From Chersky-840 sp963794615 (GTDB lineage: Bacteria > Actinomycetota > Acidimicrobiia > Acidimicrobiales > UBA8190): a DNA stretch of 64,000 bases. The notes below the pieces were generated by a model. That model did no database searches and was not told where the DNA came from. It saw only the letters and a program-made list of their open reading frames with translations. The stretch spans positions 62,001 through 126,000 of the forward strand of contig CAWCEP010000011.1 in NCBI GenBank assembly GCA_963794615.1. Reading direction: 5' to 3'. Made by a program: the position numbers and the translations under genes. Numbering within the stretch: position 1 is the stretch's first letter; every line of letters starts with the position of its first letter. This document shows, in pieces, positions 16,464 through 25,072 of the stretch.

Positions 16464-16661
16464 TCAGGAGATGGGCCAGTATCCGTTCACGGCGTCGGTG
16501 ACGGCCTGCCCCGGAGCACGGGTGTCGGCACGACGCTCGTCGTCGTCCACACGGCGCAGATCGGGGGGCAACTCGGGGGTCCGGTCCTTGGAGATCATGC
16601 GGAAGCCGATGACCACGCAGCTCACCGAAGCCACGAGCAGCACCACGAGCACCAGCCCCAT
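16464..16661 (-). CDS. Small single-pass membrane protein (65 aa)
   Basis: From the ATG at 16661 the product begins with the hydrophobic segment MGLVLVVLLVASVSCVVIGF, followed by a charged cytoplasmic tail (RMISKDRTPELPPDLRRVDD) ending NGYWPIS. I do not recognise a family. It lies directly downstream of the alcohol dehydrogenase gene (stop at 16691) on the same strand, 29 nt away, and could share its transcript. Codon use and a clean frame support it as real. Confidence 0.6.
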   Translation of the reverse strand: MGLVLVVLLVASVSCVVIGFRMISKDRTPELPPDLRRVDDDERRADTRAPGQAVTDAVNGYWPIS

Positions 16662-16690
16662 GGCGAAAACGCTATCTCGACGCTGGCTGC

Positions 16691-17773
16691 CTAGAAGGTG
16701 AGGATCTGGCGGATGATCTCGCCCTTCTTCATGGCGTCGAAGGCGTCCTGGGCCTTGGACAGGTCCATGCGAGACGAGATCATGCCCTCGAGGTCGAGAC
16801 GGCCCGCCTTCCACAAGCGGATGAGGCGGCCGAACTCGCTGCGCACGTCGGCCGAGCCGTAGTACGAACCCAACAGCTTCTTCTCCATGAAGAAGAGCTC
16901 GAAGCAGTTGAACTCGACGTGCTTCTCGGCACTGCCCGCACCGACGATCACCGCCGTGCCGCCCCGTCGCACGGCGTCGTAGGCGGCCCGGATGGTCAGG
17001 GGCAGGCCGATGCACTCGATGGCGTAGTCGAACCCGCCGGCCGAGCCGTTGATCTCCGCGTTGGCGGCACTCAGATCGTCGGGCTTCACCCCGTGGGTCG
17101 CCCCGAAGCCGAGCGCGGTCTTCAACTTGGAGTCGACCATGTCGACGGCCACGATCTCCGCCGCCCCGGCGATGCGCGCCCCCTGGATGGCGGCGATGCC
17201 CACGCCACCGGCCCCGAACACCACGACGCTCGATCCCGGCTTCACCTTGGCGGTGTTGAGGGCGGCGCCGACCCCGGTGGTCACGCCGCAGCCGATCAGC
17301 GCCCCGATCTCATAGGGCACGTCGTCGGGGATCTTCACCACGCCCTGCTGGGGCAGGACCATCTCCTCGGCGAAGGTGCCCGTCCCCGCGAAGCCGAAGA
17401 CGGGCTCGCCACCGCGCGAGAACTTGGCGGCACCGGCGATGTTGAAGAAGATGTCCACGCACAGGTTGGCTTCACCGCGCAGGCACGCCGAGCACTTTCC
17501 ACACGGCGGGGTCCAGGCCACGATCACGTGGTCACCCACCGCCACCTGGTCGACGCCCGGGCCCACCTCGATGATCTCGCCCGCGCCCTCGTGGCCGAGG
17601 ACGGCGGGGGCGGGTTGGGGCAGGGTCCCGTTCATGGCCGACAGGTCGGAGTGGCACACGCCGGCGGCGTGGAGCTTCAGTCGCACCTCGCCGGGCCCCG
17701 GGTCAGTCACCTCGACGTCGTCGTAGATGTCGATGACTTCCTTGCCGACCTCGTTGAAAATCGCTGCGCGCAT
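16691..17773 (-). CDS. Zinc-dependent alcohol dehydrogenase (class III-like, MDR family)
   Basis: 360 residues from the ATG at 17773, preceded by GGGAGGG. The catalytic-zinc residues are in AAGVCHSDLS and GHEGAGEIIEVGPGV. The structural-zinc cluster is CGKCSACLRGEANLC. The Rossmann NAD site is VVVFGAGGVGIAAIQGA. Length and motifs match the long-chain alcohol dehydrogenases that mycobacteria use with NAD or the bound-NADH/NDMA type. The C-terminus GEIIRQILTF is typical. No frameshift. It is upstream of a small membrane protein and downstream of a TetR gene reading the same way. Substrate unknown. Confidence 0.93.
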   Translation of the reverse strand: MRAAIFNEVGKEVIDIYDDVEVTDPGPGEVRLKLHAAGVCHSDLSAMNGTLPQPAPAVLGHEGAGEIIEVGPGVDQVAVGDHVIVAWTPPCGKCSACLRGEANLCVDIFFNIAGAAKFSRGGEPVFGFAGTGTFAEEMVLPQQGVVKIPDDVPYEIGALIGCGVTTGVGAALNTAKVKPGSSVVVFGAGGVGIAAIQGARIAGAAEIVAVDMVDSKLKTALGFGATHGVKPDDLSAANAEINGSAGGFDYAIECIGLPLTIRAAYDAVRRGGTAVIVGAGSAEKHVEFNCFELFFMEKKLLGSYYGSADVRSEFGRLIRLWKAGRLDLEGMISSRMDLSKAQDAFDAMKKGEIIRQILTF

Positions 17774-17918
17774 CCGAATCCCTCCCTGGTGGCCGACCGT
17801 TCCCCACTGGCGCCGACCCTGCCTGCGCATTCGACCATGCGCCGCAGTGGGCCGCAACATCTCCCCCGCCGCGCCCCAGTGGTTACCTGCCCACTGGGTT
17901 CTACCGGCCCGGCGCGCG

Positions 17919-18539
17919 CTACAAGGCCGCGGTGGACTGCCCGTTGGGGCCGAGCCCGCTCGGCAGGAGGAGGCGGACCGCCACCGCCAACTCGTCGCGG
18001 ACGCGGTCCATGTCACTCCAACCGTTCACCCATCCGACCAGCGACGAGTACCAGACGTGGCCGATGATCCGGGTGCGCTCGGCGTGGTCGGGGGGTTGGG
18101 GCTCACCGATGGCCCTGATGATGATGCCGTCCATCACCGCCCCCATCTGCTGCTGGCACTCGATGGCGGCCACGTCGGGCGAGGCCAGGGAGGCGAAGAC
18201 CGCCGCCACCAGTTGGGGCTGGCGTCCCATGGCCCGCAGGGCCCGTTCCAGGACGTCGAGGACCCGCTCGGATGCCACCGACCCCCGGGCCGGGACCTGG
18301 GCCAGGCGGGCGTCGAGTTGCTCCACCCAGTAGACGAGCGCGGCGGCGAGGAGGTGGTCCTTCGACGAGAAGTAGCGGTAGACGGTGCCCATGGCCACAT
18401 GGGCCCGGGCGGCCACGTCTCGCATCTGGACGGCCTCGTAGCCCCCCTCGAGGCCCAGCTCCATGGCCGCGTCGATCACCCGTTGACGCCGGGCCTCCTG
18501 GGCGCGGGTCAGGGACCGGGGAAGCACCCTCTGCTGCAC
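17919..18539 (-). CDS. KstR-like TetR-family regulator
   Basis: 206 residues from the GTG at 18539. The HTH region reads GGYEAVQMRDVAARAHVAMGTVYRYFSSKDHLLAAAL, which I recognise as very close to KstR, the TetR repressor of the mycobacterial cholesterol regulon (I give it here in overlapping pieces: GGYEAVQMRDVAARAHVAMG and TVYRYFSSKDHLLAAAL). The ligand domain ends WYSSLVGWVNGWSDMDRVRDEL. A KstR-type operator half-match lies 34-47 bp upstream of the start, fitting autoregulation. It is divergent from a second TetR gene across 118 bp. Steroid-ring genes (ipdABC, echA20) elsewhere in the window support the call. Confidence 0.85.
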   Translation of the reverse strand: MQQRVLPRSLTRAQEARRQRVIDAAMELGLEGGYEAVQMRDVAARAHVAMGTVYRYFSSKDHLLAAALVYWVEQLDARLAQVPARGSVASERVLDVLERALRAMGRQPQLVAAVFASLASPDVAAIECQQQMGAVMDGIIIRAIGEPQPPDHAERTRIIGHVWYSSLVGWVNGWSDMDRVRDELAVAVRLLLPSGLGPNGQSTAAL

Positions 18540-18572
18540 AGGGATGCACGCTACTCCCGGTCCCGGCCGAAA

Positions 18573-18586
18573 CGGAACCCGTTCTA
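18573..18586. promoter_or_regulatory. KstR-like operator candidate
   Basis: CGGAACCCGTTCTA matches TnnAACnnGTTnnA at 7 of 8 fixed positions (first base C instead of T), with a clean AAC-CC-GTT core. It lies in the 118-bp gap between the two TetR genes, nearer the KstR-like gene. Confidence 0.5.
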
Positions 18587-18617
18587 CTCCGGGGCACCGC
18601 TCCCGACCAGGCCAAAT

Positions 18618-18632
18618 CTGACATGTCGTCAG
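18618..18632. promoter_or_regulatory. CTGAC-N5-GTCAG palindrome between the divergent TetR genes
   Basis: CTGACATGTCGTCAG, a perfect 5+5 inverted repeat, 26 bp upstream of the second TetR start (18658). The same palindrome recurs at several fatty-acid or steroid gene promoters in this window. Confidence 0.7.
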
Positions 18633-18657
18633 CAAATGGGGGCTAGCCTTCGCACGA

Positions 18658-19479
18658 ATGGCCCCTGACTCGGGCGACGCAGCCCTGGACACGATCCTCG
18701 ACGACACCGACGACCCGGGCTCGATCGCCGCCACCGACGGCCGGGTCCCGGGGCGGCGCGGCCTCGCCACCCGGAACCGGCTCCTCGAGTGCACCGCCGA
18801 GCTGCTCGCCACCACCGCGTGGCGTTCGATCAAGGTCATCGACATCGCCCGGCAGGCGGGGACGTCGCCGGCCACCTTCTACCAGTACTTCGAGAACGTC
18901 GAGCAGGCCATCCTGGTCATGGCCGAGGAGCTCATGCAGGGGGCGGGCACCCTGGCCGAGCTGGTCGACGGCGACTGGTCCGACGACGCCAGCTGGGACA
19001 CCGCACGACGGGTGGTCGAGGGGTTCATGGCCTACTGGGACGCCAACCGGGCCGTGTTCCGCGTCGTCGAGCTCGCCACCGAGGAGGGCGACCTGCGCTT
19101 CCAGGGGTTGCGGGTGCGGGCCCTCAACGCCGTGACCGTCACCATGGCGCGCGTGATCGCGTCGGGCGTCCCCAACCGGAGCCCGGCCGGCACCGACGCC
19201 ATGGCGGTCGCAGCGACGCTCATCTCGATGCTCGCCCATGTCGCCGCCCACCGCTACGGCTTCGAGTTCTGGGGGATCCGCACCACCGCCATGGTCGACA
19301 CCCAGGCCCGCGTGCTGCACTGGGCCGTGACGGGACGGTCGGCCCCTCCCAGTGAGGACGCCGGCGCCGTCTCGGCACCGCGCACCGGCCCCGTGGTGGG
19401 AGGCGGCGCCGCCCAGGTCCGGACGAGCCAGGCCCGACAGAGGCCGGGGCCCGAGGTGCCTCCCCGACGCGCTACTTGA
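18658..19479 (+). CDS. TetR-family regulator, candidate owner of the CTGAC-N5-GTCAG operator
   Basis: 273 residues from the ATG at 18658. HTH domain: GRRGLATRNRLLECTAELL, then IKVIDIARQAGTSPATFYQYF, followed by a helical ligand-binding domain with AAHRYGFEFWGI. A Pro- and Gly-rich, probably disordered tail of about 45 residues follows. It is divergent from the KstR-like gene. A perfect copy of the palindrome sits just upstream, so this protein, or its neighbour, is the most likely binder. TetR regulators with this HTH are common near acyl-CoA genes in mycobacteria. The 3' end overlaps the convergent cyclase gene by 8 nt. Confidence 0.88.
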   Translation: MAPDSGDAALDTILDDTDDPGSIAATDGRVPGRRGLATRNRLLECTAELLATTAWRSIKVIDIARQAGTSPATFYQYFENVEQAILVMAEELMQGAGTLAELVDGDWSDDASWDTARRVVEGFMAYWDANRAVFRVVELATEEGDLRFQGLRVRALNAVTVTMARVIASGVPNRSPAGTDAMAVAATLISMLAHVAAHRYGFEFWGIRTTAMVDTQARVLHWAVTGRSAPPSEDAGAVSAPRTGPVVGGGAAQVRTSQARQRPGPEVPPRRAT

Positions 19480-20458
19480 CGGCGACGGGGTTGAGCGGCG
19501 AGCCACACCCGTTGGTGAACGGCAACGGGGTGGCGTCGAGGAGGAACGTGTACTGGCCGTCGACGGCGCAGTCGGCGGCGAGCTCGTCGAGCATCCAGTT
19601 CTGGCCCTGGGTCATCCCCATCTCGACGATGTGCAACAAGTGGACGGGGAGATAGACCTCGGCGTCCTCGCACGGGATGACTTCGAGCGCCATGGTGTCG
19701 GTGCTCACCGCGGCGACGTCGCGGGCGTGGAACCACTCGGCGGTCGCCATCGACAGTCCTGACGAGAGACCCATGTACTGGATCACGTCGGCGAAGGAGA
19801 GCATATTGGGGAGCGGGACCGTCGCCCCTCCGGCCGGGAACCGTTGCGACATCCGCAGCCGGGCCATCTGCCCGGTGCGCACCAGGACGACGTCGCCGGC
19901 CTCGACCGTCACCCCGGCGAGCGCGCAGGCGGCGTCGAGGTCGGCGGGGGTGATGGCGTAGCCGCCCGCGAGGACGTCGGTCTCCTTGGCCCGGGCCACG
20001 TCGAGGAGCACCCCCCGGCTCACGAGGGAGTCCACGAGATGGATCCCGAGGCGACTGGCGCCCGCCGAGGTGACCGTCGTCGCCGGGTACCCGTTGTAGA
20101 GCATCCCGCCGTAGCTCACATGGGCCAGGCCGTCCCAGTGCGTCGCGCACTGCAGCGGCATCACCACCACGTCCTCGTTGGCACAGATCCATTCGGTGTC
20201 GTCGGACAACGGCACGTTCACGTACGACATGGTCCGGACGGGATTGAAGCGGCCCGGCACCACGCCCTTCTGGATGCCCTCGGCCTCCGACAGGGCCAAG
20301 CCCATGGGGAAGGCCCGGCCCGTCCGGACGCAACCGGCGGCGCGGCGGCGCACCTCGTCGGTGATGAAATTGAGGGTGCCGAGCTGGTCGTCGTCTCCCC
20401 AACGACCCCAGTTCCGCACCTTGGCCGCGATCCTCGTGAACTGGTCCGAAGCACCCAT
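19472..20458 (-). CDS. Cyclase-family metal-dependent hydrolase (kynurenine formamidase-like)
   Basis: 328 residues from the ATG at 20458. The family signature for metal binding is seen as QCATHWDGLAHVSYGG (HxxxD...H). Other marks are GDDDQLGTLNFI near the N-terminus, AGDVVLVRTGQ in the middle and PVHLLHIVEMGM near the end. Members hydrolyse cyclic or amide substrates. This longer actinobacterial form with an N-terminal NWGRWGDDDQLGTLN motif usually sits in catabolic clusters and has no firm substrate. The frame is intact. It is convergent with the TetR gene. Confidence 0.88.
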   Translation of the reverse strand: MGASDQFTRIAAKVRNWGRWGDDDQLGTLNFITDEVRRRAAGCVRTGRAFPMGLALSEAEGIQKGVVPGRFNPVRTMSYVNVPLSDDTEWICANEDVVVMPLQCATHWDGLAHVSYGGMLYNGYPATTVTSAGASRLGIHLVDSLVSRGVLLDVARAKETDVLAGGYAITPADLDAACALAGVTVEAGDVVLVRTGQMARLRMSQRFPAGGATVPLPNMLSFADVIQYMGLSSGLSMATAEWFHARDVAAVSTDTMALEVIPCEDAEVYLPVHLLHIVEMGMTQGQNWMLDELAADCAVDGQYTFLLDATPLPFTNGCGSPLNPVAVK

Positions 20459-20617
20459 CGCCGCCGCAGGCTACCGCCTCGCACCCCGTGCCAGCACCGG
20501 CTCGGGGAAGGGCCCAGGCACGGAAAGCCCCTGGTTGCCGAGCCGACGCAGTCCTAGACTTGGGATCGTCTCAGTTTCCTCACGAGACGGCATCACGACG
20601 CACGAGGAGGTGTGCCG

Positions 20618-21049
20618 GTGCGGATCTCGACGCTCCTTGCTGGCAAGGGAGATTCGGTGGCCACGATCACCGCGGACACGACGGTGACCGGTGCGGTGGA
20701 CGCCCTGCGGGAGCACGGCGTGGGCGCCCTGGTGGTGTCGTCGGACGGCAAGCACATCGACGGGATCGTCTCCGAGCGCGACATCGTGCGCGGGTTGAGC
20801 GGCCAACTCGGCGCGTTGCTCTCCGAGCCCGTCCGCAGCATCATGACGGCGAAGGTCTTCACGGTGTCGCCCGACGACGATGTCGAGTCGCTCATGGCCG
20901 TCATGACCGAGCGTCGGATCCGACATGTCCCGGTGGTGTGCGACGAGGTCCTGTGCGGGATCATCAGCATCGGCGACGTGGTGAAGAGCCGGATCGACGA
21001 GCTCGAGAAGGACCGTAAGGAGCTGGTGGAGTACATCAACGCCCGCTGA
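20618..21049 (+). CDS. Tandem CBS-domain protein
   Basis: About 143 residues. The GTG at 20618 is 7 nt after GAGGAGG and is preferred over the GTG at 20612. Two CBS repeats are visible: residues 5-65 (TTVTGAVDALREHGVGALVV; GIVSERDIVRGL) and 75-130 (FTVSPDDDVESLMAVMTERR; GIISIGDVVKSRI). Such two-CBS proteins bind adenine nucleotides and regulate partner enzymes. The C-terminal helix ELEKDRKELVEYINAR is typical of stand-alone actinobacterial and alphaproteobacterial members. No partner is apparent next to it. Confidence 0.93.
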   Translation: MRISTLLAGKGDSVATITADTTVTGAVDALREHGVGALVVSSDGKHIDGIVSERDIVRGLSGQLGALLSEPVRSIMTAKVFTVSPDDDVESLMAVMTERRIRHVPVVCDEVLCGIISIGDVVKSRIDELEKDRKELVEYINAR

Positions 21050-21075
21050 CGGGCCACTGCCTACACTGGCTGACG

Positions 21076-21594
21076 TTGCCCGTTTCTTTCCGACCGCTTC
21101 AGCGCGCCGACTTCGCACTCCTGGCCACGTGGCTGGCGCTCCCGCACGTGGCACCGTGGTGGTCCGACGAGCCGACGGTCACGGCCCTCGAGACCAGCTA
21201 CGGGCCCTCGGTCGACGGGACCGACCCGACTGAGGCGTTCATCATCGAGCTCGAGGGGCGTCCCGTCGGCTTCGTCCAGCGCTACCGTCTCGACGACTAT
21301 CCGGCCTGGTGCGGGGCCCTGGGCGTCGAGCGGGCCGCCGGGATCGACTACCTGATCGGCGCCCCGGAGCTGATCGGCGTCGGCCTGGGACCGGTCGTCG
21401 TGGACTCGTTCACCGCGCTGACCTTCGAGCGGTATCCCGACGTCGACCGGATGGGGGTGGCGGTCCAGCAGGCCAACCACCGCTCGTGGCGCGCCCTCGA
21501 GAAGGCCGGCTACGACCGCGTCTTCGAAGGCATGATCGACTCCGACGACCCGAGCGACGACGGGCCGAGCTACGTCTACGTGCGGGCCCGCTGA
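21076..21594 (+). CDS. GNAT acetyltransferase, AAC(6')-like
   Basis: 172 residues from a TTG at 21076. The start SFRPLQRADFALLATWLALP, then VAPWWSDE, GRPVGFVQRYRLDDYPAWC, GIDYLIGAPELIGVGLGP and the acceptor-side VAVQQANHRSWRALEKAGY match Acetyltransf_8, the group containing aminoglycoside 6'-N-acetyltransferases and siderophore-type acetylases. Chromosomal actinobacterial copies rarely have proven resistance function; I would not call a drug-resistance gene from sequence alone. It is 26 nt downstream of the CBS gene and may be co-transcribed. It is convergent with the amidohydrolase. Confidence 0.85.
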   Translation: MPVSFRPLQRADFALLATWLALPHVAPWWSDEPTVTALETSYGPSVDGTDPTEAFIIELEGRPVGFVQRYRLDDYPAWCGALGVERAAGIDYLIGAPELIGVGLGPVVVDSFTALTFERYPDVDRMGVAVQQANHRSWRALEKAGYDRVFEGMIDSDDPSDDGPSYVYVRAR

Positions 21595-21596
21595 GG

Positions 21597-23334
21597 TCAG
21601 GGGACCCCGGGCCGCACCACGTGGCCGGGAAGGTTCTTGGTGAGCACCTCGCCGTCGCGCACGATCGGGCACGCCGTTGACGATGGTCCAGGCGATACCG
21701 CGGGGTCGGGCCGAGTAGCGCGCCTCGCCCCCGGGGAAGTCGTTGACCTGCTTCTTGGACTCGAGCTCGATGGTGTCGGGGTCGAAGACGAAGGCGTCGG
21801 CCCAGTAGCCGGGCAGCACATGCCCCCCGACCTTCGAAGCCGAGCAAGGCGGCGGGCACCTGGGTGAGCTGGCGGATGCCTTCCTCGAGGCTCCACAGCT
21901 TGCGGTCGCGCACCCAGAAGGCCAGGAACGCCGTCGACCAGTCCGACCCGTCGTCGCGGTCGAGATGGGCCCCGCCGTCGGAGACGCCGATGATCATGGC
22001 GGGATGGCTCTGGCCGTGGGCCACGGCCTCCTCCCACGCCCGGCTCTTGTTGACGTAGCGGAAGACGGTGCGCAGGTCCTCGTCGAGGGCCAGGTCGAGG
22101 AGCGCGTCGGCGGGCTCCTTGCCGAGCTCGGTGGCGATGTCGGCGATCGTGCGGCGCACGAACTTCTCGTTGTGGGGCGTGGCCACCTCGTCGACCTCGA
22201 CCACGCTCCAGCGCGGCGGTGGAAGCGTCGACCCCTTGGCCCCGTCGGTGTTGGGATGCTCCACGGCGTGGCGCATCTCGTCGCGCGCCGCGGCGTCGCG
22301 CAGGAGGGCGAGCCGATCGTCCCGGGCCACACCGGGACCCACGGCCCGGTGCCATGACGGCACCCCCTCGTAGAGGTTGGTGCCCGACTCGATCCGGAAG
22401 TCACGGTCGAAGGGATGGTTGCGCAGCAGCGAGAAGATCCCGACACCCTGGCGACCGACCTCCTCGATCCACTGCGAGACCTGCTCCCACTCGGCCCCGG
22501 GCACGTCCACCTTGGAGCGCCCCCCCAGACCCTGGAGGATGATGGGCAGCCGGCTCAGCGTGCCGAGGCGCAGGAGCAGGTCCTTGTCGGGCTGGTCGAG
22601 GCCCCCGATGGCGCTGCGGTGGAGGTAGCTGATCGACCCGCCGTTGTGGCGGCCCGCCTCGGCGCACAGGACCTCGAGCTCGCCCATGGACGCGAACCGA
22701 CTCGGGACGGGGCGGTCGTCGCCGTCGAGCTGGGTGGGGCCGTGCGAGGACGAGAACCCCGCCGCCCCCGCCTCCATGGCCTCGGCCACGATGGCGCGCA
22801 TCTGCTCGACCTCGTCGTCGGTGGCCTCGCGCTCGGACCCGGCCTCCCCCATGACGGTTCGCCGCACGGCGGAGTGCCCCACGTAGCAGGCCATGTTCAC
22901 GCCGAGCTTGCCGTGCCGCGAGGCCAGGAACTCGGGGAACGACTCGAACTCCCACTGCACGGCCGACAGCGCCACGGGGGACATGCCCTCGACCTTGGCG
23001 AACATCCGGGCCAGGTAGTCGCGCTGGTCGGGACGGTTGGGGGCCACCGAGAACCCGCAGTTCCCGGCGAGCACCGTCGTGACGCCGTGGTAGCACGACG
23101 ACGTGGCGTGCGGCTCGAACGTGAGCTGGGGGTCGTAGTGGGTGTGGGCGTCGACGATCCCGGGCGCCACGTGCAGGCCGTCGGCGTCGATGACCTGGTC
23201 GGCTTCGGCCGGCGATCGACGAACCCGACCTTGACGACGCGGCCGTCTTTGACGGCGATGTCGCCGCGCCGGCGGGCGAGCCCGGTGCCGTCGACCACGA
23301 TGCCGCCCATGATGGCGAGGTCGTAGGTGCTCAC
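21597..23334 (-). CDS. D-aminoacylase-type amidohydrolase (frameshifted)
   Basis: About 578 residues. A GTG start at 23334 follows AAGGAG. The N-terminus is TYDLAIMGGIVVDGTG; after an indel near 23215 comes GIVDAHTHYDPQL (HxH metal ligands) and NCGFSVAPN. Then YVGHSAVRR, SSSHGPTQL, YLHRSAIGG, VSDGGAHLDRDDGSDW (catalytic Asp) and, after a break near 21835, YWADAFVFDPDTI. This is the N-acyl-D-amino-acid deacylase family of amidohydrolases; large actinobacterial members are common and of unknown substrate. It is convergent with the GNAT gene and 71 nt downstream of the aldehyde dehydrogenase gene, which probably shares its promoter. Confidence 0.88.
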
Positions 23335-23405
23335 GTGCCGCTCCTTGCACCGGCGCATCCACACCGGTCATCAGCCCGGCCTCTTCGCCGGTGGTCAGCT
23401 TGTGG

Positions 23406-24890
23406 TCAGCCGGTCCAGACGATCGACTGCAGCTCCGAGTACGCCTCCAGGCCGTAGTCGCCGCCGTCGCGCCCGACGCCCGACATCTTGAACCCCCCGA
23501 AGGGCGCCTCGTGGTTGCGCTGGGCGGTGTTGATGCCCACGTGCCCGGCCCGGAGCTGCTGGGCGACCTCGAAGGCCCGGGCCGTGTCGCCCGAGAAGAC
23601 GTAGTCGTAGAGGCCGAAGTCGCTGTCGTTGGCGATGGCGACGGCCTCGGCGTCGTCGTCGAACGGGATGACCACGAGCACGGGGCCGAAGATCTCCTCG
23701 CGCGCCACGGCCATGTCGTTGTCGGCCACGAACAGGGTGGGGTCGACGTAGAAGCCCCGCTCGAGATGCGACGGGTCGTCCTCCCCCGGCCACGAGCCGG
23801 GCACCCTCGTCGCGCCCGGTGGCGATGTGGCCCTCGACCCGGTCGCGCTGGGCGGCGGAGATGAGCGGGCCCACGATCGTGTCGGGCTCGGTGGGGTCGC
23901 CCACCTTGAGCGCGCCCGCGTATCCCTGCGAGCATCTCGACGACCTGGTCGAAGACGCCGCGCTGGACGATGGCCCGAGTGGGCGCGGTGCAGATCTGGC
24001 CGGAGTGGAAGCTCCACGTGGAGCCGATGCACCCCACCGCGGCGTCGAGCTTGGCGTCGTCGAACACGATGCACGCCCCCTTGCCGCCCAGCTCGAGCAG
24101 GAGGCGCTTCATGGTCCGTCCCCCCGCCGAGGCGATGCGCGTGCCGACCTGGGTGGACCCCGTGAAGCTGATCATGTCCACGTCGGTCGACTCGACCAGG
24201 GCGGCGGCCGGGCCGGCGTCGGCGGAGTTCACGAGGTTGACCACCCCGGGCGGGAACCCCACCTCTTCGAGGATCCGCACCAGCTCCACCACGGTCAGGG
24301 GATCCTGGGCGGCGGGCTTCACCACGACGGTGTTGCCCATGGCCAGCGCGGGGGCGACCTTGCCCGGCCATGTTGACGAGGGGGAAGTTGTACGACGTGA
24401 TGCAGGCCACCACGCCGACGGGTTGGCGCAGGGCCAGGGCGCTGATGAGCCCACCGGGGGCGAGCGGCGTCGCCACCGCCACCTGGGGAGGGATGGCGCG
24501 CTGGGCCACCGGGCGCAGGTCGAGCGAGTACCGCTCGAACCGGCTCACGGCGATGGGCACCTGGAGGCTCGACCCCACCGCGGCGGTGGCGCCGGTCTCG
24601 GCGATCACGAGGGGGAGCAGCTCCTCGGCCCGGGCCGCGATGGCCTGGGCGGCCCGGGCCATGAGGGCGCCCCGCTCGGCGGGAGGGGTCGCCGACCACG
24701 CCGGCAGCGCCTCTCGTGCCGCCGCCGCGGCCGCCTCGGCGTCGGCGACGGTCGCGTTGGGGGCCGTGCCCACGACCTCTTCGGTGGCGGGGTTGACCAC
24801 GTCGTAGGTGCCGCCCGAGGCGTCGACCCATTTGCCGCCGATGAAGAGCTGGCTCTCGTCTCTGAAGCCAGTCGCCGGCGTCCCGGCCAT
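23406..24890 (-). CDS. NAD(P)-dependent aldehyde dehydrogenase (frameshifted)
   Basis: About 494 residues from the ATG at 24890. It reads LFIGGKWVDASGGTYDVVNP, ACITSYNFPLVNMAG, then in another frame (after about 24370) NTVVVKPAAQDPL, ISFTGSTQVGTRI, LLLELGGKGACIVFDDA (general base Glu) and FHSGQICTAPTR (nucleophile Cys). After breaks near 23920 and 23790 it returns with REEIFGPVLVVIPF and HEAPFGGFKMSGVGRD. All catalytic motifs are present. Two CTGAC-N5-GTCAG palindromes lie 23-82 bp upstream, shared with the divergent thiolase-like gene. Aldehydes from lipid or steroid side chains are plausible substrates. Confidence 0.92.
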   Translation of the reverse strand: MAGTPATGFRDESQLFIGGKWVDASGGTYDVVNPATEEVVGTAPNATVADAEAAAAAAREALPAWSATPPAERGALMARAAQAIAARAEELLPLVIAETGATAAVGSSLQVPIAVSRFERYSLDLRPVAQRAIPPQVAVATPLAPGGLISALALRQPVGVVACITSYNFPLVNMAGQGRPRAGHGQHRRGEARRPGSPDRGGAGADPRRGGVPARGGQPRELRRRRPGRRPGRVDRRGHDQLHGVHPGRHAHRLGGGTDHEAPPARAGRQGGVHRVRRRQARRRGGVHRLHVELPLRPDLHRAHSGHRPARRLRPGRRDARRDTRARSRWATPPSPTRSWARSSPPPSATGSRATSPPGATRVPGSWPGEDDPSHLERGFYVDPTLFVADNDMAVAREEIFGPVLVVIPFDDDAEAVAIANDSDFGLYDYVFSGDTARAFEVAQQLRAGHVGINTAQRNHEAPFGGFKMSGVGRDGGDYGLEAYSELQSIVWTG

Positions 24891-24912
24891 GGCCGCCGAT
24901 GGTACCGGGTAT

Positions 24913-24927
24913 CTGACGTGCCGTCAG
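24913..24927. promoter_or_regulatory. CTGAC-N5-GTCAG palindrome, aldehyde dehydrogenase side
   Basis: CTGACGTGCCGTCAG, perfect 5+5 arms, 23 bp upstream of the aldehyde dehydrogenase start at 24890. It is the first of a pair with 45 bp centre to centre. Confidence 0.7.
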
Positions 24928-24957
24928 GTCCGTGCGAGCTGTCACCTCGGCCCAGAT

Positions 24958-24972
24958 CTGACCTACCGTCAG
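24958..24972. promoter_or_regulatory. CTGAC-N5-GTCAG palindrome, thiolase side
   Basis: CTGACCTACCGTCAG, perfect 5+5 arms. With the copy at 24913-24927 it covers the divergent promoter region between the aldehyde dehydrogenase and thiolase-like genes. The two copies share CCGTCAGGTC at their right side. Confidence 0.7.
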
Positions 24973-25072
24973 GTCGCTGGTACCGTGCGGCTTTGCACCG
25001 AAGGTGCCGTGCGCACACGCCCGGGAGCTCCGCGGAGCCGAGCCTCGGGCCCGGACCGAGGAGGAACGTGCG

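Noticed and set aside
21076..21594. Aminoglycoside resistance gene
   Set aside because: Only family-level similarity to AAC(6') enzymes; chromosomal context is not a resistance island, so a specific resistance call is unsupported.
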